Shown here: piece after piece, positions 29,067 through 38,614 of the stretch
How positions within the stretch are numbered: the stretch's first letter is position 1
Layout of the letters: each line of letters begins with the position of its first letter
From: Psychrobacter ciconiae
GTDB taxonomy: Bacteria > Pseudomonadota > Gammaproteobacteria > Pseudomonadales > Moraxellaceae
Assembly: GCF_904846055.1 (NCBI RefSeq)
Contig: NZ_CAJGYV010000001.1
Coordinates: 248,001-312,000 of the forward strand
Length of the DNA: 64,000 nucleotides
Direction: 5' to 3'
The notes under the pieces: generated by a model
Told to the model about the DNA's origin: nothing
Seen by the model: the letters and a program-made list of their open reading frames with translations, nothing else
The model's database searches: none
Translations under genes and position numbers: made by a program

Positions 29067-30317
29067 ATGCTTGATAATTACAATTTATTCTTACTTATTT
29101 GCGGTACTGCCTTTTTATTTGGGGCACTGTTTCCGGTCATCAAAAAATTTGCCCCCATCTCCTTACCCATGATTCAAGTCACCTTTGGTCTGATTATGGG
29201 CTATTGGTGGACGAGCCTGTCGTTTTTAAACCCGCTCGAAAGCGGCGTGATTATCGAAAAGCTAACCGAAATTGTGGTTTTGGTGTCGCTGGTTGGCGCA
29301 GGAATTAAGATTGACACACCGCTGACTTGGAAGGCTTGGCAGCCAACGCTTAGGCTGCTGCTTATCACCATGCCTATCGGCATTTTTGCCATGGCGTTTT
29401 TGGGTTATTACGCTTTTGGTCTGAGTATGGCAGCGGCGATTTTGCTGGGCGCTTGCCTTGCCCCGACCGACCCCGTTCTTGCGGCAAGTATTCAGGTTGG
29501 TCCCCCAAATACTGGCAATGAAGATACGCCAAGATTTACCTTAACGTCTGAGGCAGGACTTAACGATGGCTTGGCATTTCCATTTGTTTATTTGGCAATA
29601 AAAATGGCAGAAGCGCATCAAAATGGTCTGCGCTTTGATGGCAAGCAGCTTTGGGCGTGGTTTACTCACGATGTGCTTTGGCAAATCGGCATGGGGGTAT
29701 TTATTGGCGTGGCAGTCGGAAAACTCCTAGCTAAAATCATTTTTTCTAATCGCATTAAAGGCACGGCGATTTCACAAAGCTATGTGGTCATCGCTTTAAC
29801 GCTACTGGCTTATGGCTTTGCAGAATTTGCCAACAGCTACGGTTTTATTGCCGTGTTTGTCGCCGCGTTTGCCTTTCGCCGCTCGGAAACTGAGCACCAT
29901 TACCACGAAAAGCTTCACGACTTTGCCGAGCAATCTGAAGGGCTGCTCATGTCATTGGTGCTAGTGACCTTTGGGATTTTTATCGGTCAAGGGCTTCAGC
30001 TTGATATTGAGCTGACGTGGCGCGTTTATATCGTCAGCTTTATTTTCTTATTTTTAATCCGACCCATTGGCGGCTTTATTGCATTAACCGGTCTTAAATT
30101 GCCCTTTGCCGAAAAAAATGCCATCGCCGTGCTGGGAATTCGCGGAATTGGTACGCTTTATTATTTATCCTACGCCCTCAATCAAAACTTTTTTGCCGAA
30201 AGTGACGCCATCAAGCTTTGGATTGTCTGCTCAATTGTGATTTTAATCTCAATATTCATCCATGGTCTTACCGCACAAAAACTGCTACAGCTGACCCCAA
30301 GCTCACCAAAAAATTAG
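29067..30317 (+). CDS. Cation:proton antiporter, CPA1/NhaP-like
   Basis: Predicted Na+(or K+)/H+ antiporter of 416 residues with about 12 hydrophobic segments. Conserved ion-pathway motifs are ACLAPTDPVLA near residue 130 and TSEAGLNDGLAFPFVYL near residue 163, the latter carrying the Asn-Asp pair of electroneutral NhaP-type exchangers. It would serve pH and salt homeostasis. No long cytoplasmic RCK/TrkA domain is attached. It converges on nlpD. Confidence 0.88.
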   Translation: MLDNYNLFLLICGTAFLFGALFPVIKKFAPISLPMIQVTFGLIMGYWWTSLSFLNPLESGVIIEKLTEIVVLVSLVGAGIKIDTPLTWKAWQPTLRLLLITMPIGIFAMAFLGYYAFGLSMAAAILLGACLAPTDPVLAASIQVGPPNTGNEDTPRFTLTSEAGLNDGLAFPFVYLAIKMAEAHQNGLRFDGKQLWAWFTHDVLWQIGMGVFIGVAVGKLLAKIIFSNRIKGTAISQSYVVIALTLLAYGFAEFANSYGFIAVFVAAFAFRRSETEHHYHEKLHDFAEQSEGLLMSLVLVTFGIFIGQGLQLDIELTWRVYIVSFIFLFLIRPIGGFIALTGLKLPFAEKNAIAVLGIRGIGTLYYLSYALNQNFFAESDAIKLWIVCSIVILISIFIHGLTAQKLLQLTPSSPKN

Positions 30318-30351
30318 TGAGCGTGAGGTTTATGCTGAATATTCTTAGCAG

Positions 30352-31119
30352 TTAGCGACCAAGCACTAAGCGCGGATCAATAGGGTTGCCATCTAAGCGT
30401 ACTTGAAATTCAAGCGCGACTTGGTTTGTCTGTCCTGTTTGTCCCATTGTTGCAATCTGCTGACCGCGCTGAACGGACTCGCCTTCGTTGACAAGCAGTT
30501 GACTGTTATGGGCATAAGCGGTGATATAGTTATTGCTATGGCGAATCATGACCAGATTGCCGTATTCCTCAAGACCGTCGCCTGAATAAAGCACAACGCC
30601 TGCTTGACTTGCCAGCACCGGATCACCCATTTGTCCAGAAAACCACAAGCCTTTGACATCTTTTGATTCATCAAAATAACGAATGATCGGATTTTTTGTC
30701 GGGTATTCATAACCAATGGCAGAGTTGATCGCAGCATTGTAATCGGGAAGCGAGTTATTGCTCGGTGGCGGCGAATAGGTGGTGTTGCTGTTGCTTGGTG
30801 CAGTATTATTTGCAGCGGTATTTTGGTCGCCTTGCCAAAGCTTCAGCATTTGACCGCTATAAATCGTGTATTGACTGTCTAGGCGATTCAGTGCGCCGAT
30901 TTGGCGATAATTCAGACCGTAGCGGGCAGCAATTTGACTGACGGTATCACCGCGCTTAACCTCATAAAAATTAGGAACGCCTTGAGCGTTGGTGATGATG
31001 GTGGGCGACTGCGACGGCAGTTTATAAGAAGGTTTGGTCGCGCAGCCTGTCATCACGAGGGCGAAAATTCCTAATAAACTGGCAAGAGTTATACGCGCTG
31101 ATAATGGCAGTGATATCAT
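30352..31119 (-). CDS. nlpD: NlpD-like LysM/M23 lipoprotein, amidase activator
   Basis: Envelope lipoprotein of 255 residues. A signal peptide ends at the lipobox MTGC. A LysM domain follows (YEVKRGDTVSQIAARYGLNY), then an Asn/Ser-rich linker and a degenerate M23/LytM domain. In that domain the segment corresponding to LHFE in E. coli NlpD reads ALEF, so a metal-binding His is missing. This fits an activator of a cell-separation amidase and not a peptidase. It is downstream of surE, as in other gammaproteobacteria, but pcm and rpoS are absent. Confidence 0.88.
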   Translation of the reverse strand: MISLPLSARITLASLLGIFALVMTGCATKPSYKLPSQSPTIITNAQGVPNFYEVKRGDTVSQIAARYGLNYRQIGALNRLDSQYTIYSGQMLKLWQGDQNTAANNTAPSNSNTTYSPPPSNNSLPDYNAAINSAIGYEYPTKNPIIRYFDESKDVKGLWFSGQMGDPVLASQAGVVLYSGDGLEEYGNLVMIRHSNNYITAYAHNSQLLVNEGESVQRGQQIATMGQTGQTNQVALEFQVRLDGNPIDPRLVLGR

Positions 31120-31196
31120 AACAAAGTCCTGTTGTAATCGTGCTTGATAGCTGACTTGATGATTTTATTTTCTTCAATGTTCAGAGTAAGCCTATG

Positions 31197-32027
31197 TTAG
31201 CCATTATTAATCAATCTTGCCAACTTAGCAATACTTTGACTTGGTGAATCAGGAAGGCTAACTGGAGTGAGGCTGATAAAACCGGCTTGAATAGCGGCAC
31301 TGTCGGTCATTACTTGGGCAGCATTACTGTTGCTTAATTTTGCGACCCATCTAGCATCTGCTCGCTGATTGTCTTTTTTTAGGCTGAGCCAATATGCACG
31401 GCGACCTCGTGGGTCTGTCCACTGCTGAACTGGGTTTATCAATGCTTGATGACTTAGGGTGGTAATTTTTTGACCTTGGATGCTGCTGTGTTGCTGACTA
31501 TCAGGGATATTGACGTTTAAGACATGATAAGGCAATTCTTTTAAAGCCGTGGTCAACTTATCCTGCTGCAATAAGTTTGCCACATGATGGGCAGCTTGGT
31601 CATAATACTCGGCTTCTTCTTGACCTAAGCCCACTTTTGCCGTCATTGCTAACGAAATTGCCATAGCCGGAACTCCGAACAATTGAGCCGTTGCTGCTGC
31701 CCCAAACGTTCCTGAAAATAAGACATCTTGACCGACATTCGCCCCTGAATTGATCCCTGAAATGACCCAATCGAACGTGGTATGAGCAAACAATTCATTG
31801 AGCGCCAGATAGACACAATCCGCCGGCGTCCCATCAATCGCAATAAACCCAGAAGGCAGCTTTTGTTGATGTAAAGGGCGAACCACCGTCAAAGCGCTTG
31901 CACTGCCACTTTGCTCGCTGCTTGGCGCGACCACTTTAACCTCTGCAATTGTTGATAGTTTATTGTATAATGCTATAAGTCCAGGAGCAAAGACGCCATC
32001 ATCATTACTGATTAAAATTTTCATCAT
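31197..32027 (-). CDS. surE: 5'/3'-nucleotidase SurE
   Basis: Metal-dependent nucleotidase/polyphosphatase of 276 residues. ILISNDDGVFAPGL at the N-terminus carries the paired Asp of the metal site, and ISGINSGANVGQDVLFSGTFGAA is the second conserved block. An AAAGGG site precedes two consecutive ATG codons. It is followed by nlpD in the same direction after about 80 bases. Confidence 0.95.
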   Translation of the reverse strand: MMKILISNDDGVFAPGLIALYNKLSTIAEVKVVAPSSEQSGSASALTVVRPLHQQKLPSGFIAIDGTPADCVYLALNELFAHTTFDWVISGINSGANVGQDVLFSGTFGAAATAQLFGVPAMAISLAMTAKVGLGQEEAEYYDQAAHHVANLLQQDKLTTALKELPYHVLNVNIPDSQQHSSIQGQKITTLSHQALINPVQQWTDPRGRRAYWLSLKKDNQRADARWVAKLSNSNAAQVMTDSAAIQAGFISLTPVSLPDSPSQSIAKLARLINNG

Positions 32028-32347
32028 TAAGCCCTTTGCCCAAATTTAATTATTGCCTTGCGCCACTTGCCTATTTAATCGCTTAGTCATATGATAATGA
32101 AGCAAGCCTCTGATTTAGAGGCGAATTATCAAGGCGTTGATTTAAGAAACATAGTTGTTACATTAAGTAACATGAAATAATCATTTGTTATAAGATGGTA
32201 ACTTTGACTACGATATCTTGATTATGTTGCTCAAATTTCAGCCAATTTCACAATATTTCTACACTCGAATCAATATATTATGTGACTTTTTGTCCCGTAA
32301 CTACTACCATAATACCGTCGAATCATCTTATACGAGAGTGCGAACGA
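32028..32347. other. Divergent promoter region with an operator-like palindrome
   Basis: About 320 bases between divergent surE and a small secreted protein. TGTTAC-5-GTAACA at 32157-32173 is a perfect 6-bp inverted repeat, and a looser version (TGTTA ... GGTAAC) follows near 32187-32202. No coding potential is evident. Confidence 0.45.
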
Positions 32348-32809
32348 ATGAACATCACGTCTATGTCAGCTAAACTATTTCAAACTTCCAAAACCTTATC
32401 AAAGCCTGCATTAAATATCGTCAATAAAACTGCGATTATGGCGACGATTACTAGTGCTGCCATGCTGTCACAAGCTACCAATGCCGCCAGCAGCAATACT
32501 GTATCTACCATTCCTATTGATATGTCTGGAATGAGTGTGACCAAACACGAAATCGCGGTAATGCAGGTGTTATCGGAGATTTGTCCAGCCATGCTTAGCA
32601 GTAAGCAAAAACCGCGTTTTTATAAGTCTTATAATGCTCAGCTACAAGAGTTGATGCCAACGCTTGATGACCCTAGAGCGGCGATTCAGTATCTATCTAC
32701 GCAGCAGGACTATCGTCAAATTTTGCAAAGCATGCGCAGCTGGACCATGAGTTTTTCTAAGCAGGAGAATAAAGCTATTTGCGAAGATTTAGCCAACAGC
32801 AGCTTTTAA
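32348..32809 (+). CDS. Predicted secreted protein, possibly MCR_0457 family
   Basis: A 153-residue protein with an N-terminal signal-like segment (TAIMATITSAAMLSQATNA) that fits cleavage after ATNA. The mature part has two Cys residues (EICPAM and AICEDL) that could form a periplasmic disulfide. It resembles the small secreted proteins of Moraxellaceae annotated as MCR_0457 family, but this is from memory. Function unknown. ATG 32348 is chosen over an upstream frame to 32282 because it places the signal peptide nearer the N-terminus. Confidence 0.65.
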   Translation: MNITSMSAKLFQTSKTLSKPALNIVNKTAIMATITSAAMLSQATNAASSNTVSTIPIDMSGMSVTKHEIAVMQVLSEICPAMLSSKQKPRFYKSYNAQLQELMPTLDDPRAAIQYLSTQQDYRQILQSMRSWTMSFSKQENKAICEDLANSSF

Positions 32810-32934
32810 CCCCTATCGCTTACGCTCGTATTAATTTTTAAATTTATTGAGTTCAGCCCGCCGGATTGTCAAAACTATAATAACTACCGCTCAGTCCGGC
32901 GACCTTACTTAGTCTCCACTCGATCAGCGGCAAA

Positions 32935-34815
32935 TCAGCCACGCCATTTTTTGATAACCCCCTGCAACTGACTTGGGTCACGAACCGCTTTATGGCAAAA
33001 ATCTACTCCCAAAGCCTGCAACTGACTGCTCATGGTCTGCATCAAAAATGCTTTACTTTCGGCAAACCAATAAACTATCAATACGCGATGATACTGTTCG
33101 TTTTGGCGAATATCTTCAGCAAGCCTTCCTGCTTTTTCAATGCTGATATCCTCCCCAATCATTACCATATCGACCGCTGTGGTTTGCAATTGCTCCAAAA
33201 TCGTTGCCGGATGCTGATGGCTTTCAACATGCGCTCCTAAAGCTTGAAGCGCGTCAGTCATAGCCTTTGAATCCTCGCGGTGATAGTATAAGATAGTCGT
33301 TGCGGCTAATATCTTTTGCCGACCACTGGCAAGGCTGTCTCTTAACGGAATCAGCAATCTAAACGCGCTACCATGACCAAGCTCGCTGTCAACCTCAATA
33401 TTGCCATCCATCAGCTGAACGATTTGTTTAATGACTGGAAGTCCAATCCCTGCCCCTTCATATTCACGAGTGACGCTTGGATCGACCTGAAAAAAAGGCG
33501 TGAAAATATCTTCTAGATATTTTTGCTCAATACCGATGCCGTTATCGATAATTTTAAGCTGCCAGCGAATGCTTTCGTTGAAGTGCGACAATTGCGACTC
33601 GATGACAATGTCCCCGAAATGACTAAATTTGATAGCATTGTCAATAAGGCTGGAAATCACTTGACTGATTTTTCCAACATCGCCTTCTAAATTATAATCA
33701 ATATGATAAATGCGGCTGATTAAATTTAGGTTTTTTTGTCGCGCCTTAGGTTCAAATTTATCTAAAATATCTGCAAGCAGCTGCAACGGATTAAACTCGG
33801 TAATCGTCAGCCCAATCTGACCTTTTTCTATTTTATTGAGTTGGATAATCTGCTCAAGGGTGCAATTTAAGTGCTGACTGCCTTTACGAATCACCTCTAA
33901 AATATCTTTTTGCTCGTCATTTAACGGTTGAGGATTTAACAGCTGCAATCCGCCTGAAATGGCGTTAAGCGATGTTTTTAATTCATGAGTAATCATGCTT
34001 TGAAAGTTATGCCGCTGAACCTCAAGCGCCAAATCTTTATTTTGTAGCTTTGCTTCAAAATCAGCAAGGGAGATGATATGTTCTTGTGCTGTCTTAAATC
34101 GCTGAAACAGCTTGATGAAAGCCTGCTGAATTTGCATCAACTCCGTAAACTCAAAGCGTGGCTGAACGGCCGGAATCTGCTCAAAATCAGGCTTACTGTC
34201 ATCCGTTTGCCAAGCTTTCGACAATCCACTGACCTCATAACCTATCCAGTTCAGCTTACGGGCGCAAAACAGCATTGCCAAAAGACCGGTTCCGCTGATA
34301 ATCAGCCACCACCATAAGTTAGCTTGTAGCCATTGCCAACGCAGCGCTTGTATGTCCAAAGTGACGTTGATATAGCCAATTAAAGCGCTACGTTCGTTAT
34401 TGATTTTAGGAGGAGGGTTGGTGCTTTGCAGCTCTTGACTGATGACCGCTTGGTTAAAACTGACCGAGCTTGCAAATAAAGCGTTGTACCAATCGCGGCT
34501 TGCTCGCTCGATTTGGGCTTGGTCGATGCCGTCCGCCGGCTGCTCGGTGGCATAAAACACAATGCTGTGAATAGTGGGGTCCTCTTCAAGCAGTAAGCGA
34601 ACCTGCTGGGCGACTAATGAGCCGCCATCCACCATCGAGGCACTACTGGCAAGCACCGACGACAGCCGCTGCAAGTTTTGGCGTTTTTGCTGATAATGCT
34701 CAATAAATCCCATAACAAAGCTCAATATCAACCCTGTTACTATCCCAATCAAAAATAGTTGCAATAGCGTTTTTTTAATCAGGCTTGAGATACTTGTTAC
34801 ATGATGGTTTGGCAT
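32935..34815 (-). CDS. Membrane sensor histidine kinase with degenerate receiver domain
   Basis: BarA/GacS-like sensor of 626 residues. Two membrane helices (about 17-37 and 168-187) flank a periplasmic domain. A HAMP-like linker leads to the H-box SMITHELKTSLNAI, then the N-box NAIKFSHFGD and G-boxes DNGIGIE and GAGIGLPVIKQ. The C-terminal 120 residues fold like a receiver, but the acidic cluster reads HRED and the phosphoacceptor position is Gly (DMVMIGEDIS), so phosphotransfer there is unlikely. No response regulator is adjacent. Confidence 0.85.
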   Translation of the reverse strand: MPNHHVTSISSLIKKTLLQLFLIGIVTGLILSFVMGFIEHYQQKRQNLQRLSSVLASSASMVDGGSLVAQQVRLLLEEDPTIHSIVFYATEQPADGIDQAQIERASRDWYNALFASSVSFNQAVISQELQSTNPPPKINNERSALIGYINVTLDIQALRWQWLQANLWWWLIISGTGLLAMLFCARKLNWIGYEVSGLSKAWQTDDSKPDFEQIPAVQPRFEFTELMQIQQAFIKLFQRFKTAQEHIISLADFEAKLQNKDLALEVQRHNFQSMITHELKTSLNAISGGLQLLNPQPLNDEQKDILEVIRKGSQHLNCTLEQIIQLNKIEKGQIGLTITEFNPLQLLADILDKFEPKARQKNLNLISRIYHIDYNLEGDVGKISQVISSLIDNAIKFSHFGDIVIESQLSHFNESIRWQLKIIDNGIGIEQKYLEDIFTPFFQVDPSVTREYEGAGIGLPVIKQIVQLMDGNIEVDSELGHGSAFRLLIPLRDSLASGRQKILAATTILYYHREDSKAMTDALQALGAHVESHQHPATILEQLQTTAVDMVMIGEDISIEKAGRLAEDIRQNEQYHRVLIVYWFAESKAFLMQTMSSQLQALGVDFCHKAVRDPSQLQGVIKKWRG

Positions 34816-34848
34816 ATCCTTGAGCTTCTTATAGTGCCTTAACCAGCT

Positions 34849-36288
34849 TTAGTGTTTTTTGCTACTACGGTTAGGTTTTGCTTTTGGGGTTTTTTGGTCT
34901 TTAAATTTCCCTGCCGTTCGCTTTTGTTGGCGCTGCTTTTGCGCTTTAACCGGCGTATTTGACTTGTTAGCAAACGGGTTTTCGTTGAGCTTAAACACCA
35001 CATTTAAGGGTGTTCCTTCAAGCTTAAACACTTGGCGAAATTGATTTTCAAGGTAGCGCTGATAGCTTTTAGGCAGCGATCCGGTTTGATTGCCATGAAT
35101 TACAATCACTGGTGGATTGTGACCGCCAATGTGCGCATAACGCAGCTTAATCCTACGACCAGCAACGGCAGGTGGCGGATTCGCCGCAACGGCATCTTGT
35201 AAAATTTGAGTCAAGCGGCTTGTTGACACTTGAAACATAGAAGAATGATACGCTTTTAAAATGGAGGGGTATAAATTACCAACCCCAGTACCGTGAAGCG
35301 CTGAAATCAGATGAATTTTAACAAAAGGAATAAAACTAAAGCGGCGATCCATCTCAATTTTAATAAAGTCTTTTTGCTCAGGGCTCAAGCCGTCCCACTT
35401 ATTAATGGCAACTACTAAAGCGCGACCAGCATCAAGCGCATAACCAATCATATGTAAATCTTGGTCAACAATGCCTTCTTGAGCATCAATCACAATGACG
35501 GTGACGTTTGAGTCTTTGATAGCTTGTAGGGTCTTGATGACAGAGAACTTTTCGACCTTTTCGTCAATTCGACCGCGGCGGCGAACCCCTGCCGTATCAA
35601 TCAAAACGTAGCTTTTGCCATCGCGCTCATAGGGAATATAAATGCTATCGCGCGTCGTCCCTGGCATATCAAAAACCACAACGCGCTCTTCGCCAAGTAA
35701 GCGGTTAACCAGCGTTGATTTACCAACGTTTGGTCGACCAATGATGGCAAGCTTTAACCCGTCAGGTTCAGGCTCGGCATCTTGCTCTGGCATGTCTTTG
35801 GTGATGGCTTCTAGTAAGTTGCCAATGCCGCGGCTGTGACTGGCAGCAACGGGGAACGGCTCGCCCAATCCTAAAGCAAAAAACTCAGTGGGCGCAGACT
35901 CGTGAACGCCATCGATTTTATTAGCGACCAAAAATACCGGCTTTCCTAAGGTATGCAAAAACTTGCCGATTTCTTCATCAGCGCCAATCATGCCAGCACG
36001 AGCGTCAACCACAAATACAATGATATCTGCTTCGTGAATCGCCGTGTACGACTGCTCAGACATATAATCGTCAATATTGCCGCTGCCATCGTCCGCCTCA
36101 CCGATACCGCCGGTGTCCACGACGATAAACGACTTACCCTCAAAGCTTGCATCACCATATTGTCGGTCGCGAGTCAGCCCCGCCATATCCGCCACCAAGG
36201 CTTGTCGGCTTTTGGTAAACTGGTTAAATAAGGTCGATTTACCAACATTTGGGCGACCAATCAGCGCCACGACAGGCTTGATACTCAT
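34849..36288 (-). CDS. der: Ribosome biogenesis GTPase Der (EngA)
   Basis: Double-GTPase needed for 50S ribosome assembly, 479 residues. Two P-loops of identical form GRPNVGKST occur near residues 10 and 190, each with its NKID/NKWD specificity motif. A KH-like domain and a Lys/Gln-rich tail follow. ATG 36288 gives [11 protein letters not shown]; six extra codons upstream are possible but not conserved-looking. It is the last gene of the conserved hisS-yfgM-bamB-der order. Confidence 0.97.
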   Translation of the reverse strand: MSIKPVVALIGRPNVGKSTLFNQFTKSRQALVADMAGLTRDRQYGDASFEGKSFIVVDTGGIGEADDGSGNIDDYMSEQSYTAIHEADIIVFVVDARAGMIGADEEIGKFLHTLGKPVFLVANKIDGVHESAPTEFFALGLGEPFPVAASHSRGIGNLLEAITKDMPEQDAEPEPDGLKLAIIGRPNVGKSTLVNRLLGEERVVVFDMPGTTRDSIYIPYERDGKSYVLIDTAGVRRRGRIDEKVEKFSVIKTLQAIKDSNVTVIVIDAQEGIVDQDLHMIGYALDAGRALVVAINKWDGLSPEQKDFIKIEMDRRFSFIPFVKIHLISALHGTGVGNLYPSILKAYHSSMFQVSTSRLTQILQDAVAANPPPAVAGRRIKLRYAHIGGHNPPVIVIHGNQTGSLPKSYQRYLENQFRQVFKLEGTPLNVVFKLNENPFANKSNTPVKAQKQRQQKRTAGKFKDQKTPKAKPNRSSKKH

Positions 36289-36344
36289 GCAATACTCTCT
36301 TGCCAACTAGAACAAACTGTTTAATCGGCGCTTAAATAATAAAA

Positions 36345-36384
36345 GTGGCGTTAAGAGGTATTAATCTTTAATAATTCTTAACGC
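36345..36384 (-). terminator. Nested hairpin between bamB and der
   Basis: A 9-bp outer stem (GCGTTAAGA at 36348-36356, TCTTAACGC at 36376-36384) encloses a 6-bp inner stem (36359-36364 with 36368-36373). On the minus strand CACTTTTATTATTT follows, so it may attenuate or end bamB transcription before der. Confidence 0.5.
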
Positions 36385-36446
36385 TGAAATCGGGCGCATA
36401 GATTACGTTAATTCTGGTCTTAGCACAAGCTTGCTTTACAGACCAA

Positions 36447-37637
36447 TTAGCGCAGCGGCTGCCAGATGGCTACCTGACCGCTTTGACTTTGGGTCAATAG
36501 CCGGTTATTTTTTACCTGAAGACTGCTCAACGCGCCTTTTGTCTGAACTCGGCTGACAATACTGCCAGAATTTGGATCAAATAAATGAACCACGCCATCC
36601 AAATCACCAACGGCAATATAATTGCCAATCATCACCGGATTGGTCAGCTTGCGATAAGCTAAATCATTAGCTGACCAAAGCTCTTGCCCTGAATTGCGAT
36701 CGTAAGCCACCACGCGACCATCAAGGCTTGTGGCAACTAAGTGACGGCTATTGACCGCCAGTGACTTAAGACTGGCAAGATCATTGACAAACAGTACCTG
36801 TTTTGATGCCAAATCAATGCCAATTAATTGACCACTGTAACTAATGGCAAACAGCTGATTGTTATCCACAATGGGCGCGCCATCAACATCACTCATGCGC
36901 TCAATTTCGCTGCTACCAACTCCGACGCCCACACGGCGCGACCAAATGGGCAAACCGTTATCCACGGTAATGGCATGAAGCCTGCCGTCAGCGGTGGCAA
37001 AAAGTGCAGTTTTGCTGTCAAGCAAGGTAGGCTTTGCCGTGCCGCGAACGCTAATGTCTGGAACTTGGGTGGCAAACTGCCAAATCGGCTGCCCTGATTG
37101 CAGGGACAATCCTTGCAAAAAGCCGTCATTGGCGGCAACGATAACTCGGTTGCTACTAATCAGCGCCGGCGACAGTACCGTTCCTGATAATTGCTGCTGC
37201 CAACGTTTTGCGCCTGTTAAGCTATCAAACGCCATCACTTGACCACTTCGGGTACTCACAATGGCAGTTTGACTTGCCGCATCAAGCGCCACACCGCCTG
37301 TGATACTATCGCCCACGTTAAGCGACCAAATCCGAACGCCATTATGATCAAAGCCACTTAATTCGCCACCACGCGAGGCGACGACGATTTGACCATTATC
37401 ATAACCCACTTGTAAATCAAGCGGGTCTTTAGCGTTGGCTTTTTTATTATCCACGCTAGCGCCAAACACGGGTTGAAGCACACTGATAGGATTGGCAATT
37501 TGAACCAGCTTAGTAGGCTCATGAACCACAGGCTTAATCCCGCGGTTACAGCCAACCACTGCCGTTGCCATCACAGCAACTATTGCCATATTCATCACTA
37601 ACCGCGTTAAACTCTTTTGAGCGCAATTTAACAACAT
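36447..37637 (-). CDS. bamB: Outer membrane protein assembly lipoprotein BamB
   Basis: Periplasmic lipoprotein of 396 residues that forms a PQQ-type beta-propeller and binds BamA in the outer membrane protein assembly machine. The signal peptide ends at VVGC. Propeller repeats are visible as GVRIWSLNVGDSITGGVALD, GAKRWQQQLSGTVLSPALIS and GQELWSANDLAYRKLTNPVM. Located between yfgM and der as in E. coli. Confidence 0.95.
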   Translation of the reverse strand: MLLNCAQKSLTRLVMNMAIVAVMATAVVGCNRGIKPVVHEPTKLVQIANPISVLQPVFGASVDNKKANAKDPLDLQVGYDNGQIVVASRGGELSGFDHNGVRIWSLNVGDSITGGVALDAASQTAIVSTRSGQVMAFDSLTGAKRWQQQLSGTVLSPALISSNRVIVAANDGFLQGLSLQSGQPIWQFATQVPDISVRGTAKPTLLDSKTALFATADGRLHAITVDNGLPIWSRRVGVGVGSSEIERMSDVDGAPIVDNNQLFAISYSGQLIGIDLASKQVLFVNDLASLKSLAVNSRHLVATSLDGRVVAYDRNSGQELWSANDLAYRKLTNPVMIGNYIAVGDLDGVVHLFDPNSGSIVSRVQTKGALSSLQVKNNRLLTQSQSGQVAIWQPLR

Positions 37638-37765
37638 TATTAGGGTCTCACTACCATCATCGCAGCTTACGGTTTATAAATTATTTATAAAACACTGCTT
37701 ATTAATATCAAGAACTAAAATCGCAGCCGTCATCTTATAAGATTTGGCAGGCTGATTTGGTATAT

Positions 37766-38545
37766 TTATGGTGACTCAACAAGGCTTTCAGCACTTAGGG
37801 CCTCAAAATCCGCACTTGGCTCTTGAATCAAGCTATTTTTCTCACGAATCGGCTCAAACGTCATGCCAAGGCTTTCCATCTTAAGCGCCAGTACGGCTCG
37901 CGACTCCTCACGCTCAGTAAGCTGCGCCCAAGCATTTTCATAGGCTTTTTTGGCAGCAGCTTTATCATTTTTTGCCAAATAAATATCGCCAAGTAAGATT
38001 TGCTGGCTGGCTACAAACGCATCAGGCATCTCTGATTGCGCCTCTGTCATTGCTGCATCATTATCGCCTGACGCCAAAAGTGCCTCGGCGTAACGAAGCC
38101 TTGTGATGGCTTTAAGACCGTCATCGCCCAAATCGATAGCTAGGGCTTGTTTGAGCGACTCAGCCGCCGCCTTAAAGTCATCTTTGTCCATTTGCTGCCG
38201 CGCTTTAATCATCAGCGCCTGCCAAGCATAAACCGAGCTGCCATGCGATTTGACCAAGCTGTCAATCTGCCCAGTGAGCGTCTCGCGGTCTTTGGTAAGC
38301 GCCGCTTGCGCCTCGCTGTCCAAGTCTGGGTTTTGTGATGCTAAATTAATCTCGTCACTGGCGCGCCGGATATCAGCGTATTGGTCAGCAGCGACGGTAT
38401 CGACGCGAGCATGGTTATTTTGCCAATACGTCCAACCAAAATAGCCTGCCAGCGCCAATAAAATAACGGTGATAATATAGCCACCGTATTGCTTAAGCGC
38501 TTGCATTGAGTTGTCTGCTGAGGGCGAAATTGGGGGCTGAGCCAT
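37766..38545 (-). CDS. yfgM: YfgM-like tetratricopeptide membrane protein
   Basis: Single-pass inner-membrane protein of 259 residues with a periplasmic TPR domain; E. coli YfgM is a periplasmic chaperone partner of PpiD at the Sec translocon. The membrane helix is YIITVILLALAGYFGWTYW near residues 22-40; helical repeats follow, e.g. DFKAAAESLKQALAIDLGDD. It sits between hisS and bamB in the conserved order. Confidence 0.88.
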   Translation of the reverse strand: MAQPPISPSADNSMQALKQYGGYIITVILLALAGYFGWTYWQNNHARVDTVAADQYADIRRASDEINLASQNPDLDSEAQAALTKDRETLTGQIDSLVKSHGSSVYAWQALMIKARQQMDKDDFKAAAESLKQALAIDLGDDGLKAITRLRYAEALLASGDNDAAMTEAQSEMPDAFVASQQILLGDIYLAKNDKAAAKKAYENAWAQLTEREESRAVLALKMESLGMTFEPIREKNSLIQEPSADFEALSAESLVESP

Positions 38546-38614
38546 GTTCCTCTACCTAAAAATTTGTCGCTAAAAAGTTATGGTTATCGTTTTACGATTA
38601 ACACTAAAGAAAGT

